Shown here one piece after another: positions 35,657 through 44,508 of a DNA stretch of 64,000 bases (its first letter is position 1; each line of letters begins with the position of its first letter). The notes beneath the pieces were generated by a model that saw nothing but the letters and a program-made list of their open reading frames with translations, did no database searches and had not been told where the DNA came from. Both the position numbers and the translations under genes were made by a program. This DNA is from Alishewanella agri BL06 (GTDB taxonomy: Bacteria > Pseudomonadota > Gammaproteobacteria > Enterobacterales > Alteromonadaceae): assembly GCF_000272005.1 (NCBI RefSeq), contig NZ_AKKU01000011.1, positions 372,001 through 436,000 of the forward strand, given 5' to 3'.

Positions 35657-36148
35657 ATGATGAAAAATTGCATAGCAGCTAACTTTTTGGTTTTACTGCT
35701 GTTAACGAGCACTAAAGTCTTCGCCGACTTTAGTGTCGAGGGAAAACTTGCGCTGCAATTTGCCGATGGGCAACAGCAGCAGCAAGCTTTTCCCATGCAG
35801 TTAATCCGTGAACAAGGCAGTTATATTTTTAGTGTTGGCAGTCAACAGACCCGGCTCAACGCGCCATTACAGAAATATTCATTGGCGCTGATCTTACAAA
35901 ACGATCAGGATGTTTGGGTGACGGATTTTGCTAATCAGCCGCTAAACGGCTTTACATTAGAGATTGCCGGCTATCAGATCACGCTGCGCCGCGACCCTCA
36001 AGCCCGCGCTGCACGCGGACGTTATGTGGTGCAACTTAACGATGAGATTTTCTATTTTAGCCGTGGTCCGGGCCAGATAAATTTCGTTTTTAATGAACAA
36101 GGCATTGCTGAAGTGCAGGTTAAAAGTATGTTTAAGCCTCGTCGTTAG
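35657..36148 (+). CDS. Hypothetical exported protein
   Basis: A 163-residue protein I do not recognise. It begins with a signal peptide (MMKNCIAANFLVLLLLTSTKVFA) and continues as a mostly beta-rich, Gln-rich domain (FSVEGKLALQFADGQQQQQAF). The C-terminus is basic (VKSMFKPRR). The ATG pair at 35657/35660 is chosen because it opens the signal peptide; an earlier in-frame start at 35630 would put a charged stretch ahead of it. It begins 7 bp after mltD and is probably co-transcribed, suggesting a periplasmic or cell-wall context. The last 17 bp overlap the convergent gene. Confidence 0.7.
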   Translation: MMKNCIAANFLVLLLLTSTKVFADFSVEGKLALQFADGQQQQQAFPMQLIREQGSYIFSVGSQQTRLNAPLQKYSLALILQNDQDVWVTDFANQPLNGFTLEIAGYQITLRRDPQARAARGRYVVQLNDEIFYFSRGPGQINFVFNEQGIAEVQVKSMFKPRR

Positions 36149-36344
36149 CCTCGCGCTGTGGCTGTAACGGCGGCCACAACCCAGATAACAGACACAGCGC
36201 CGGCGCAATCAGCATTAACCAGAAATAAGGTAAAGGGATGGCATGCCACCAGGCATGTACCGCAGCAGTTAACTGAAACAAGATACCGAAAATACCGGCA
36301 TAACATAACGCCCTGTTAGCCCACCGTCTGGGAAAGTGCCACAT
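36132..36344 (-). CDS. Small two-helix membrane protein, unknown function
   Basis: A 70-residue protein with two predicted transmembrane segments (about 10-32, ALCYAGIFGILFQLTAAVHAWW, and 37-56, PYFWLMLIAPALCLLSGLW) and a charged C-terminal tail (PQREANDEA). It is supported by a strong GGGAGGA ribosome site ahead of the ATG and by starting one base after the stop of the GAF gene. No family recognised. The overlap with the convergent gene is 17 bp. Confidence 0.65.
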   Translation of the reverse strand: MWHFPRRWANRALCYAGIFGILFQLTAAVHAWWHAIPLPYFWLMLIAPALCLLSGLWPPLQPQREANDEA

Positions 36345-36345
36345 C

Positions 36346-37191
36346 TTAATCCTCCCGCTGCCAACGCTGCTGCTGCCGCTTTAAATTCGCCAACACCCGG
36401 GCAAATACACTTAGCAGCAACCGCTCCTGCTCAGTGTAGTAATGATAGTGTCTTACCGAGTCAAAGCCAACAAAGCCGAGCACACCATCAGCATCACGAA
36501 TGGGTAAGGTTAATAAACTTTTTATACCTTGTGGCTGCAAAATTAATTTTAGTGCATCACGGTCGGGCAAGGAGGGAACATCTGGAATGTACATTTCTCG
36601 GCCATGTTGATGGGTACTCACCCACTGCGGAATAGCTGCCAAAGGCACCTGCTGTAATGACTGTATTTCCGGCATGATGCCCGGTGCGCACCATTCGTGA
36701 GTATTGGAACAGGTTTGCAATACAAAGTCATAATCGAAAATGTAAACCCGATCGGCTGCTACTGCTTGTCCTAACTCTTGCAACGTTTGCTGCAACAGTG
36801 GCGCCAGCATTTCTGCTGTGACGCCAACAAAGCGCTGGGTTAATTCCAGTAATACCGCCGTTAAGCGATCGGCACCGCGAAGAGGCACTTGTTGGCGTGA
36901 AATCGCGACGTCTGGCAACTGATGCATAGTGACTAGCTGATAGCCGGGCTCAGGCGCATGACTATTCACCTGGTAGTAAAAGCCCGTATTCGCAGAGAAA
37001 TACAGTGCGCGCAGTGTAAACTGCACGGCCTGACTTTGCTGCAACTGTTGCTCCGTCAAGCCTGTAACAATCTTAAATACGGCATTAGCATCGACGAATT
37101 GACTCGGCTCCGTCTGTTGCATTGCGGTCTGAAACAACGCCGTTGCAAAAGGTGCTTGCCGCCACCACTGAAAATAGTCTGCTGCCGTCAT
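36346..37191 (-). CDS. GAF domain-containing protein
   Basis: A 281-residue cytosolic sensory protein. The N-terminus (about 1-70) looks like a weak PAS domain (QFVDANAVFKIVTGLTEQQL). The GAF domain spans about 120-275 (LAPLLQQTLQELGQAVAADRVYIFDYDF; SLLTLPIRDADGVLGFVGFDSV). There is no GGDEF, EAL, kinase or DNA-binding output domain, so it must signal through partners or be a remnant. It is followed one base later by a small membrane protein, a possible partner. Ligand unknown. Confidence 0.83.
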   Translation of the reverse strand: MTAADYFQWWRQAPFATALFQTAMQQTEPSQFVDANAVFKIVTGLTEQQLQQSQAVQFTLRALYFSANTGFYYQVNSHAPEPGYQLVTMHQLPDVAISRQQVPLRGADRLTAVLLELTQRFVGVTAEMLAPLLQQTLQELGQAVAADRVYIFDYDFVLQTCSNTHEWCAPGIMPEIQSLQQVPLAAIPQWVSTHQHGREMYIPDVPSLPDRDALKLILQPQGIKSLLTLPIRDADGVLGFVGFDSVRHYHYYTEQERLLLSVFARVLANLKRQQQRWQRED

Positions 37192-37346
37192 CCTGTCCTC
37201 GCCACTCCCTGCCTCAGATCGTTATACCACAGCCCTGATCACCGTAACATCGGGGCACGTCAGCTTAACGGATCCACTGTCAGTATTCAATCAGCAGCCC
37301 TGACTGTCGCCAGTTGAAAAACAACCAGCGCCAGAGCTGCATAATC

Positions 37347-37988
37347 TTACAGTTGGGCATCCGGTTGTTGTTCGGGCGCGGCTAAGGCAAAAGCCGCTAA
37401 CTGCAAACAGTTATGGTTTATTTGACGGATTAGCGGGTAGGATTTGAGATCGACATTAAAACGCAGCGCGTTATAAACCTGAGGCACCAGACACAGATCC
37501 GCCAAACTGACTTCGTCAGCATAACAATACTGACCAGCCGTATGCTGCAGCTTCTGCTCCAGCGCATTAAAGCCCAGTGTCAGCCAATGTTGGATCCAGC
37601 GCAGCTTTTGCGCTTCATCCAACGCCAGCTCACCCGTCAGATACTGCAGCACCCGCAGATTATTTAACGGATGCAGATCACAGGCGATATCCAGCGCCAG
37701 TGCCCGCACTTTAGCGCGGGCGAACGGCTCTTGCGGCAACAGGCGCGGCTCGGGATAGGTTTCATCCAGATACTCGATAATCGCCAGTGACTGACTCAGG
37801 CTACCTTGCTCATCGACCAGGGTGGGTACCAGTTCAGCCGGATTCAGCGCCTGATAGGCGCTGCTATGCTGCTGACCACCGTCTTTGAGCAGATGCACCG
37901 GAATGGTTTCAAAGCTCAGCTGCTTCAGATTCAGGGCGATCCGCACCCGATAAGCGGCAGAAGATCGCCAGTAGCTGTAGAGTTTCAT
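37347..37988 (-). CDS. maiA: Maleylacetoacetate isomerase (zeta-class GST)
   Basis: Glutathione-dependent cis-trans isomerisation of maleylacetoacetate to fumarylacetoacetate, the fifth step of tyrosine breakdown. The 213-residue protein has the thioredoxin-fold N-domain with YWRSSAAYRVRIALNL (the zeta-GST active-site Ser region), VPTLVDEQGSLSQSLAIIEYLDE, and an all-helical C-domain. Its start overlaps the fahA stop by 4 bp. It is the last gene of hpd-hmgA-fahA-maiA. Confidence 0.95.
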   Translation of the reverse strand: MKLYSYWRSSAAYRVRIALNLKQLSFETIPVHLLKDGGQQHSSAYQALNPAELVPTLVDEQGSLSQSLAIIEYLDETYPEPRLLPQEPFARAKVRALALDIACDLHPLNNLRVLQYLTGELALDEAQKLRWIQHWLTLGFNALEQKLQHTAGQYCYADEVSLADLCLVPQVYNALRFNVDLKSYPLIRQINHNCLQLAAFALAAPEQQPDAQL

Positions 37989-39004
37989 TGTCTCTGATAC
38001 TCCACCACTTGCTGGTCAATGGCACCAAAAATACTCTGGCCCTGCTCATCCAGCATTTCCAAGCGGATGCTATCGCCAAAGCGCATAAAGTTGGTACTGG
38101 GTTTGCCATCACGAATGGTTTCAATCATCCGGATTTCGGCGATACAGCTATAACCGACGCCACCCTCTTCAATCGAGGTACCATAGGCAGTACCTTGCTT
38201 ATTCGATACCGTACCCGAGCCAATAATAGCACCGGCGCCCAGATTGCGGGTTTTCGCCGCATGTGCGACCAACTCGCCAAAGTGGAAGGTCATATCAAGG
38301 CCGGCATTAGGTTTACCAAAAGCAATGCCGTTGTAATGCGACAGCAGTGGCAGATGCAAGCGACCGTCCTGCCAATATTTACCCAATTCATCCGGCGTCA
38401 CGGCCACCGGGCTAAAACTGGATGCCGGCTTGGATTGGAAAAAACCAAAGCCCTTGGCCAGTTCATTTGGGATCAAACCGCGCAGCGATACGTCGTTGAC
38501 CAGCATCAGTAACCGGATCCGGCTTAATGCCTGTTCGGCACTGATGCCCATAGGGACATCATCCGTCACCACGGCCACTTCACCTTCAAAGTCGATGCCG
38601 TGCTGCTCACTGACGGCAGCAATAGGATCGCGTGGGCCAATAAAATCATCTGAGCCGCCTTGATACATCAAGGGATCGGTCCAGAAGGTTTCCGGCATCT
38701 CAGCGTTACGCGCCTTGCGCACCAGCTCGACGTGGTTAACATAGGCACTGCCGTCTGCCCACTGATAAGCACGCGGCAGTGGCGACTCACAGTCGGCCTG
38801 CACAAAAGCTTGCTCACCCGGTACTGTGCCGGCATTTAATGCCTGATAAATTTCAGCCGCCTTCGGCGCCAGGCTGGACCAATGATCCAATAATTGTTGC
38901 ATGGTCACAGCGATATGCGGAATAGCAATACAGCGGCTCAGATCACGACTTACTACCACTAGCTGCCCATCACGGGTCTGATTTTTTAACGTTGCTAACT
39001 TCAT
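37985..39004 (-). CDS. fahA: Fumarylacetoacetate hydrolase family protein
   Basis: Final hydrolytic step of tyrosine catabolism, giving fumarate and acetoacetate. The 339-residue protein has the FAH fold with metal-binding GIDFEGEVAVVTDD and the RNLGAGAIIGSGTVSN segment. It is shorter than the roughly 420-residue eukaryotic FAH, as in other bacterial clusters. Pathway context (between hmgA and maiA) supports fumarylacetoacetase rather than another FAH-family activity. Confidence 0.93.
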   Translation of the reverse strand: MKLATLKNQTRDGQLVVVSRDLSRCIAIPHIAVTMQQLLDHWSSLAPKAAEIYQALNAGTVPGEQAFVQADCESPLPRAYQWADGSAYVNHVELVRKARNAEMPETFWTDPLMYQGGSDDFIGPRDPIAAVSEQHGIDFEGEVAVVTDDVPMGISAEQALSRIRLLMLVNDVSLRGLIPNELAKGFGFFQSKPASSFSPVAVTPDELGKYWQDGRLHLPLLSHYNGIAFGKPNAGLDMTFHFGELVAHAAKTRNLGAGAIIGSGTVSNKQGTAYGTSIEEGGVGYSCIAEIRMIETIRDGKPSTNFMRFGDSIRLEMLDEQGQSIFGAIDQQVVEYQRQ

Positions 39005-39025
39005 CTTAATTCCTTAACTGAGCGC

Positions 39026-40156
39026 TCAGGCTTTAACTTTCCAGCTATTCACATAGTCCGGATTTTCGGTAGCCAGGGCCGCCTCCCCAACTTCCAATGC
39101 ATCCCGTGTATCCAGCATCACTGCGACTTCATCGGTAAACTTTTTCCGGTACTCTAACCCCGCCTGAAAGGCTTTCGGATGCGGGCCATGGGTAAAACCG
39201 GCCGGATGGAAGGTGACCATGCCTTTTTCGATATTATCGCGGCTGAAGAAATCACCGGCATGATAGAACAGCACTTCATCGTAATCGTCATTATTATGAT
39301 AGAACGGCACCTTTAACGCGCCCGGGTCGCTTTCAATTGGCCGGGGTACAAAGGTACAGACCACAAAGCGCTGCGCGACAAAAGTCGTATGAGCTGATGG
39401 CGGTAAATGATAGCGGTGGCTCATTAAGGGCCGAATATCGCGCCAGTTAATGCGCATCACGGCTAAATCACCATGCCAGCCAATCGCATCCAGTGGATTA
39501 TAGGGGTAAGTAATCACTGACACCTGGCCATGGCGTTTTACCTCAACCTGCCAGCTTTCCTCACTGTACTGAGCTTTAAAGGCAGCATCGATTTTCGGGG
39601 TGTCCAGCATCGCCGGATCAAAGATCGCATGATTGCCAACCAGACCTTTTTCCGGCAGCTGATAGCTGTCGTTAGTGGCTTCAATCAATACCACATGCAA
39701 TGGCTCCAGCGGCTCTAACCGCCACATGGTGGAACGTGGAATGACCACATAGTCGCCATCGCGCAAGGTCAGATGACCATAATCGCAAAACAGCTCGGCA
39801 CTGCCCTCATGGATAAACAATAATTCATCACCGTCAGCATTACGCACCAGCCGCGTCATCTTATCGCTCAAGCGCCAGGTGCGGAATTTACAATGCGCAT
39901 TATGCAGCAGTAAAGGCACTGCCCAGGGTGAGTCGGTACTCACTTCCAGGTTGTTAAAATCAAACAAGCGGGGGCGTAATGGCCCCTGCCAGTCACTCCA
40001 ACCGGTTGGCGCATGTCGATGATGGAAATGCGTAGCCGGACCGAAAAAGCCACTACGACCGGTTTCCCGCTCGTAAATCGCCTGCTCGGGAAAATCGGCA
40101 TGCGCCTGACGTGATACATCACCTTCTTTTAATGGAAAGGACGCCCATTTACGCAT
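39026..40156 (-). CDS. hmgA: Homogentisate 1,2-dioxygenase
   Basis: Iron(II) ring-cleaving cupin enzyme converting homogentisate to maleylacetoacetate. The 376-residue protein has FFGPATHFHHRHAPTGWSDW near the N-terminus, a cupin core (FIHEGSAELFCDYGHLTLRDGDYVVIPRST) and the C-terminal metal region (HPAGFTHGPHPKAF) that supplies His/Glu ligands. It is shorter than the roughly 435-residue human/Pseudomonas type and represents the shorter bacterial form. It overlaps hpd by 8 bp. Loss of this enzyme would be expected to give brown pyomelanin. Confidence 0.94.
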   Translation of the reverse strand: MRKWASFPLKEGDVSRQAHADFPEQAIYERETGRSGFFGPATHFHHRHAPTGWSDWQGPLRPRLFDFNNLEVSTDSPWAVPLLLHNAHCKFRTWRLSDKMTRLVRNADGDELLFIHEGSAELFCDYGHLTLRDGDYVVIPRSTMWRLEPLEPLHVVLIEATNDSYQLPEKGLVGNHAIFDPAMLDTPKIDAAFKAQYSEESWQVEVKRHGQVSVITYPYNPLDAIGWHGDLAVMRINWRDIRPLMSHRYHLPPSAHTTFVAQRFVVCTFVPRPIESDPGALKVPFYHNNDDYDEVLFYHAGDFFSRDNIEKGMVTFHPAGFTHGPHPKAFQAGLEYRKKFTDEVAVMLDTRDALEVGEAALATENPDYVNSWKVKA

Positions 40157-41222
40157 TGCTTAGCACTCCGCGCTGGATCTGATCTTCTTCAATCGACTCG
40201 AACAAAGCTTTAAAGTTACCCTCGCCAAAGCCTTCGTTGCCTTTACGCTGAATAATCTCGAAAAACACCGGGCCAATGACCGTCTTGGTAAAGATCTGCA
40301 ACAAAATACCGTCTTTCATCGGTGCGCCGTCAATCAAAATGCGCAGTTCTTTTAACTGCTCCAGATCTTCGGTATGGCCTTCAACCCGCTCATTGACCTT
40401 GGCATAGTAGGTATCCGGCGTTGGCATAAAGTCCATGCCGCGCTCACGTAAAGTACGCACCGTCTGATAGATATCGTCGGTGGTCAGGGCGATATGCTGA
40501 ATGCCCTCGCCTTTGTATTCGCGGATAAATTCTTCAATCTGTGACTTATCATCAGAGGATTCGTTAATTGGAATGCGGATCTTGCCACAAGGTGCGGTCA
40601 TCGCCCGAGATACCAGGCCGGTCAGCTTGCCTTCAATATCAAAGTAACGGATTTCACGGAAGTTACCGATCTTCTCATAGAAACCGGCCCACAGGTTCAT
40701 ATTGCCGCGCATCACGTTATGCGTTAAGTGGTCCAGCACCTCCAGACCCACGCCATGCTTGGCCATCTCGACCTGCCAGTTATCATAATATTTGAAGTCA
40801 ATATCATAGACTGAGCTGGCACCATAGCGATCAACAAAGTACAGCAAGCTACTGCCGATGCCATACACGGCCGGAATATTCAGCTCCATCGGGCCAATCT
40901 GATTTTTATATTCTTTGGCACCGTTAGCTAAAGCATGTTTCAGTGCCGCCGCCGCATCTTTTACCCGGAACGCCATAGCACAGACTGACGGGCCGTGTTT
41001 ACGGGCGAATTCTTCCGCCTGTGAATTCGGTTCGGCATTGATAATAAAATTGATATCGCCCTGCTTATACAACCAGGCTTCTTTCGAGCGATGTTTCGCC
41101 ACTTCAGTAAAACCGAGTGAACTGAATAAGTCTTTTAGCTTCTGAATACCCCCGGCATCGGCTGCGGTATATTCCACAAATTCAAAACCATCGGTACCCA
41201 GCGGATTAATCATATCGGTCAT
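40149..41222 (-). CDS. hpd: 4-hydroxyphenylpyruvate dioxygenase
   Basis: Non-haem iron(II) enzyme converting 4-hydroxyphenylpyruvate to homogentisate. The 357-residue protein has two vicinal-oxygen-chelate domains. The C-terminal one carries the metal facial triad: His in EVLDHLTHNV (about 170), His in EGIQHIALTTDD (about 245) and Glu in GPVFFEIIQRKG (about 330). It leads the catabolic operon and is preceded by a TyrR-box-like palindrome. The 226-bp gap to tyrR also holds the tyrR terminator. Confidence 0.97.
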   Translation of the reverse strand: MTDMINPLGTDGFEFVEYTAADAGGIQKLKDLFSSLGFTEVAKHRSKEAWLYKQGDINFIINAEPNSQAEEFARKHGPSVCAMAFRVKDAAAALKHALANGAKEYKNQIGPMELNIPAVYGIGSSLLYFVDRYGASSVYDIDFKYYDNWQVEMAKHGVGLEVLDHLTHNVMRGNMNLWAGFYEKIGNFREIRYFDIEGKLTGLVSRAMTAPCGKIRIPINESSDDKSQIEEFIREYKGEGIQHIALTTDDIYQTVRTLRERGMDFMPTPDTYYAKVNERVEGHTEDLEQLKELRILIDGAPMKDGILLQIFTKTVIGPVFFEIIQRKGNEGFGEGNFKALFESIEEDQIQRGVLSNA

Positions 41223-41339
41223 GTGTCTACTCCTGTCTTTTATTTATGGCGCCAAGCGCTTGAGCGCTATCATGCGGTAGCGCCAGAAAAAAGGAAGAGG
41301 CGGCATTATTGTTGCGATATCAGGCGCTGACCTGACAAG

Positions 41340-41357
41340 TGTAAAATTAGTGATACA
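41340..41357 (-). promoter_or_regulatory. Candidate TyrR box upstream of hpd
   Basis: TGTAAAATTAGTGATACA (plus strand) keeps TGTA-N10-TACA symmetry of the TyrR consensus TGTAAA-N6-TTTACA, with mismatches in the right half. It is about 118 bp before the hpd ATG. Confidence 0.55.
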
Positions 41358-41391
41358 GTGGCTAATTTAGCGGCAGCGACATGAATGGAAA

Positions 41392-41415
41392 GGCCGCCAC
41401 TGCGCAGCGGCGGCC
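41392..41415 (-). terminator. Likely terminator of tyrR
   Basis: On the minus strand GGCCGCC pairs with GGCGGCC around a self-complementary CTGCGCAG-containing centre, then TTTCCATT. It begins 33 bp after the tyrR stop. Confidence 0.7.
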
Positions 41416-41448
41416 AAAATAGCGTATAGAAGTCAGCACAAAGCGTAA

Positions 41449-43011
41449 TTAAATTTTTACAGTCTTCCGGCTAATACCATAATCCCGCAGTTTATTCGCC
41501 ACCGCGGTATGGCTTAAACCGAGCTTTTTCGCCAGCTGCCGTGAGCTGGGGTAAGCCGGAAACAGCTTACGTAGTAAATTGGCCTCAAACCGTTTTACCG
41601 CCTCATCCAGGGTGCCATCAAAATCCTGCTCCAGGTAACCAAAGTCATTGGTATAGCTTGGCAACTGCAGATGTTGCTTTTCCAGCTCATTACCATCCAG
41701 CAGAGTAACGGCCCGATACAACGCGTTTTCCAGCTGCCGCACATTGCCCGGCCACGGATACTGCTGCAAAAACTGGCTGCAATTATCGGTCAGTTTCGGC
41801 GCTTTACGCCCCAGTCGTGCCGCGTAACGGGCAATAAAGAACTCTGCCAGCGGCAGCACATCCTGTTTGCGCTCACGTAGCGGCGGTATGCTTAGCGTCA
41901 GCACATTCAGACGGTAGAACAAATCTTCACGGAATTTACCCTCCTGCACCATCGCCGGTAAATCTTTCTGGGTAGTACAGATCACCCGCACATCGACCCG
42001 CACTTCTTTTTCTTCTGCCACCCGGCGGAAACTGCCATCCTGCAAAAAGCGCAGTAATTTGGTTTGCAGTTGCGGTGACATCTCACCGACTTCATCGAGA
42101 AACACCGTGCCGCCATTGGCTTGTTCAAAGATCCCTTTCTTACCCTCAGCCGTGCCGGGGAAGGCATTAGGTCCATAACCAAACAGCTCTGACTCGGCCA
42201 CATTATCCGGCATCGAGGCACAGGGTACCGTTAAAAAGGGTTTGCCGTTGCGGCCACCGGCGGCATGACAGGCCCGCGCCAACAATTCTTTACCGGTGCC
42301 GGTTTCGCCGACGATTAAAATGGGCGCATCAAGCTGCGCCATGCGCCGGGCTTCCCGTACCACCTTGCGCATGGTATTGCTGCTGGCCTGTATACTGTTA
42401 AAGCTCTCGGCATCGCCTTTTTTAAAGGCAATCATATGCTGACCGAGCCGGCTTTCCGATTTCAGGTTAATTACCGCCCCGGCTAAAATGTCCTGGCCGG
42501 TTTCATCCGGCACCAATACCGGCAAAATATCGGCAATAAAGCGTTTGCCATGAATTTCCAAACGCCGGGTTTGCGCCAGTACATCCTCGCCCTCCAGCCA
42601 GCGCTGGAAATTAAAGCCTTTTACCATACCTTGCAGCGATTGACCGACAATGGCGTCATAGCTCACCGACAAGGCTTCTAATGCCGCCTCATTGATCACG
42701 GTGACATTGGCTTTCAGGTCAATGGCAATCAAACCATCAGGCAGGGTACGCAGCAGCGTCATCACCTCGTTATGTTCGCGCTCAGACGGCATAAAGGCGG
42801 TGGTTTTCACATCCTCCACGCCCTGGATGCGGCGCATCCTGGCCATCAATTCCTGGAACTGCTCAAAATTCACGGTTGGGAAGGAAACGAAGATCTTATT
42901 AAGCGACGGGTCAACTTCTATCCCCCGTAAATCGAGCTGATAGCTAACCAGTACATTAAGTACATCTTGCGCCAACCCTAATCGATTTTGACACTGAATT
43001 TCTAAACGCAT
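41449..43011 (-). CDS. tyrR: Aromatic amino acid regulator TyrR
   Basis: Regulator of aromatic amino acid genes, about 520 residues. In order: ACT domain (1-70; MRLEIQCQNRLGLAQDVL), PAS domain (about 75-190; LPDGLIAIDLKANVTVIN), AAA+ domain (about 205-440; Walker A GETGTGKE, Walker B GGTVFLDE) and a C-terminal Fis-like HTH (SSRQLAKKLGLSHTAVANKLRDYG). The GAFTGA loop that contacts sigma-54 is replaced by NAFPGTAEG, as E. coli TyrR also lacks it, so it should act with sigma-70. The ATG at 43011 aligns with E. coli TyrR; a start at 43113 adds 34 unrelated residues. Flanked by its likely targets. Confidence 0.95.
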   Translation of the reverse strand: MRLEIQCQNRLGLAQDVLNVLVSYQLDLRGIEVDPSLNKIFVSFPTVNFEQFQELMARMRRIQGVEDVKTTAFMPSEREHNEVMTLLRTLPDGLIAIDLKANVTVINEAALEALSVSYDAIVGQSLQGMVKGFNFQRWLEGEDVLAQTRRLEIHGKRFIADILPVLVPDETGQDILAGAVINLKSESRLGQHMIAFKKGDAESFNSIQASSNTMRKVVREARRMAQLDAPILIVGETGTGKELLARACHAAGGRNGKPFLTVPCASMPDNVAESELFGYGPNAFPGTAEGKKGIFEQANGGTVFLDEVGEMSPQLQTKLLRFLQDGSFRRVAEEKEVRVDVRVICTTQKDLPAMVQEGKFREDLFYRLNVLTLSIPPLRERKQDVLPLAEFFIARYAARLGRKAPKLTDNCSQFLQQYPWPGNVRQLENALYRAVTLLDGNELEKQHLQLPSYTNDFGYLEQDFDGTLDEAVKRFEANLLRKLFPAYPSSRQLAKKLGLSHTAVANKLRDYGISRKTVKI

Positions 43012-43098
43012 AGCAGCCTTACACCTCTGGCCTGACCGATGCAGCATCATACGGTAAATTAAAGCAGACAGACCAGTTTTTTTGTAAAGAATTATGAA

Positions 43099-43123
43099 CA
43101 AAAAAGGACGCACCGGGCGTCCT
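43099..43123 (-). terminator. Rho-independent terminator of phhAB
   Basis: On the minus strand AGGACGC pairs with GCGTCCT, followed by TTTTTTGTTC. It starts about 20 bp after the phhB stop, so phhAB and tyrR are separate transcripts. Confidence 0.85.
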
Positions 43124-43143
43124 GTTACAATAAGAAAGTAGGC

Positions 43144-43485
43144 TTAGGCTGCCAGCAGCGCATCCGTCTTAGCCGCACAAATAAAATCATTCTTGTGCAG
43201 GCCTTTGATCGAGTGCGACCACCAGGTTACGGTCAGCTTGCCCCACTCCAGCAGCAGCGCCGGATGATGGCCTTCTGCTTCCGCCATTTCGGCCACTTTA
43301 TTATGAAAGGCCCAGGCTTGTTTGAAGTTTTTAAATTTGTACTCGCGTTCCAGCTGTAAGATACCGTCACGGACCACAGGCGTCCAATCCGGGATCTGGC
43401 GCATTAATTCCGGCAACTCGGCCTCTGATACTTTTGGTGCATCAGCACGGCAGGCTTCACATTTCATTGCAGTTAATTCGGTCAT
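43144..43485 (-). CDS. phhB: Pterin-4a-carbinolamine dehydratase
   Basis: Recycles the tetrahydropterin cofactor of PhhA by dehydrating 4a-hydroxytetrahydropterin. The 113-residue protein has the family core [25 protein letters not shown] with the catalytic His pair, and [18 protein letters not shown]. The ATG at 43485 has AGGAAACC upstream and follows the phhA stop by 10 bp; a longer frame starting at 43563 would overlap phhA by 68 bp. PhhB in other species also affects phhA expression. Confidence 0.95.
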   Translation of the reverse strand: MTELTAMKCEACRADAPKVSEAELPELMRQIPDWTPVVRDGILQLEREYKFKNFKQAWAFHNKVAEMAEAEGHHPALLLEWGKLTVTWWSHSIKGLHKNDFICAAKTDALLAA

Positions 43486-43495
43486 GCTTGGTTTC

Positions 43496-44296
43496 CTAGC
43501 TTGCTTGCTTTTCTTTAGGTGGGAATTTCGGGGCATGTAAACCCAGAGCGCGCGCCTGTTCAACCAGCGCCATCAGATCCAGATGGGCGATATCAAACAG
43601 ATCATCGATGCGGTTAATCATAAAATAAATCGGCTGCATAATATCGATACGGTACGGTGTACGCAGTACATCCAAGGCATCAAACTGCTTACGCTCTGGC
43701 AGCTCGGATTGCAGCGCATAACGGGTTTCACCCGGCGATGACAGAATACCGCCACCGTAAATGCGAAGCCCGTCTGGCGTTTGCAGCAAACCGAACTCAA
43801 TGGTAAACCAGTACAGTCTGGCCAGATACACCCGATCCTGCTTATTCGCCGCTAAACCCAGCTGACCATAAATATGGGTAAACTCTGCAAAGGCCGGGTT
43901 GGTTAACATCGCGCAGTGGCCAAAAATTTCATGGAAAATATCCGGCTCTTGCAGATAGTCGAATTCTTCGCGGCTCCGGATAAAGGTCGCTACCGGAAAT
44001 TGCTTATTGGCCAGCAACTCAAAAAAGCGATCAAAGCTAATCAATGCCGGCACCTCAGCGCATTCCCAGCCAGTGGTTGCACGCAATACCTTACTGACTT
44101 CCTCCAATTGCGGAATGCGATCAGTGGGTAAATTCAGGCGTTGCAGCCCCGCCATATATTCATCACAGGCTTTACCTTCGATCACACCCAACTGCCGGGT
44201 GATCAACTCGTGCCAAATCTGATTTTCTTCGTCACTCCAATGGATAATGCCGTTGGCATCCGATTGGCGCGACACATATTTACTGGTCTTAGTCAT
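43496..44296 (-). CDS. phhA: Phenylalanine-4-hydroxylase
   Basis: Tetrahydropterin- and iron-dependent monooxygenase converting phenylalanine to tyrosine. The 266-residue protein is the compact bacterial form without a regulatory ACT domain. The iron site is in [13 protein letters not shown] (two His) and [11 protein letters not shown] (Glu). [18 protein letters not shown] lies just before. It starts the phhA-phhB operon, with a TyrR-box-like palindrome about 146 bp upstream. Confidence 0.97.
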   Translation of the reverse strand: MTKTSKYVSRQSDANGIIHWSDEENQIWHELITRQLGVIEGKACDEYMAGLQRLNLPTDRIPQLEEVSKVLRATTGWECAEVPALISFDRFFELLANKQFPVATFIRSREEFDYLQEPDIFHEIFGHCAMLTNPAFAEFTHIYGQLGLAANKQDRVYLARLYWFTIEFGLLQTPDGLRIYGGGILSSPGETRYALQSELPERKQFDALDVLRTPYRIDIMQPIYFMINRIDDLFDIAHLDLMALVEQARALGLHAPKFPPKEKQAS

Positions 44297-44441
44297 ACAC
44301 TACCTGTTGTCTTAATCGTTAACAGCACAGGGCTGCTGGCTCAGTATTTTGATATTTTTTAAAAGGGAGCCGATGCAGCGGATACTAGACGATAGTGGCG
44401 ACGGTGTTAATCTTTGGTCCCGGAAAAAGCCACGGCTAAAG

Positions 44442-44459
44442 TGTAACAAAAGCATTACA
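44442..44459 (-). promoter_or_regulatory. Candidate TyrR box upstream of phhA
   Basis: TGTAACAAAAGCATTACA has perfect TGTAA-N8-TTACA symmetry and two mismatches to the TyrR consensus TGTAAA-N6-TTTACA. It lies in the 212-bp region between phhA and cheV. Confidence 0.65.
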
Positions 44460-44508
44460 CCCTAATCGCTTTTCACGGTGATGACGGGGGCAATGCTGCC
44501 CCGCAGGA

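Noticed and set aside
44484..44503. Terminator after cheV
   Set aside because: A GC-rich 6-bp hairpin is present but no T-run follows on the minus strand, so it was not listed as a terminator.
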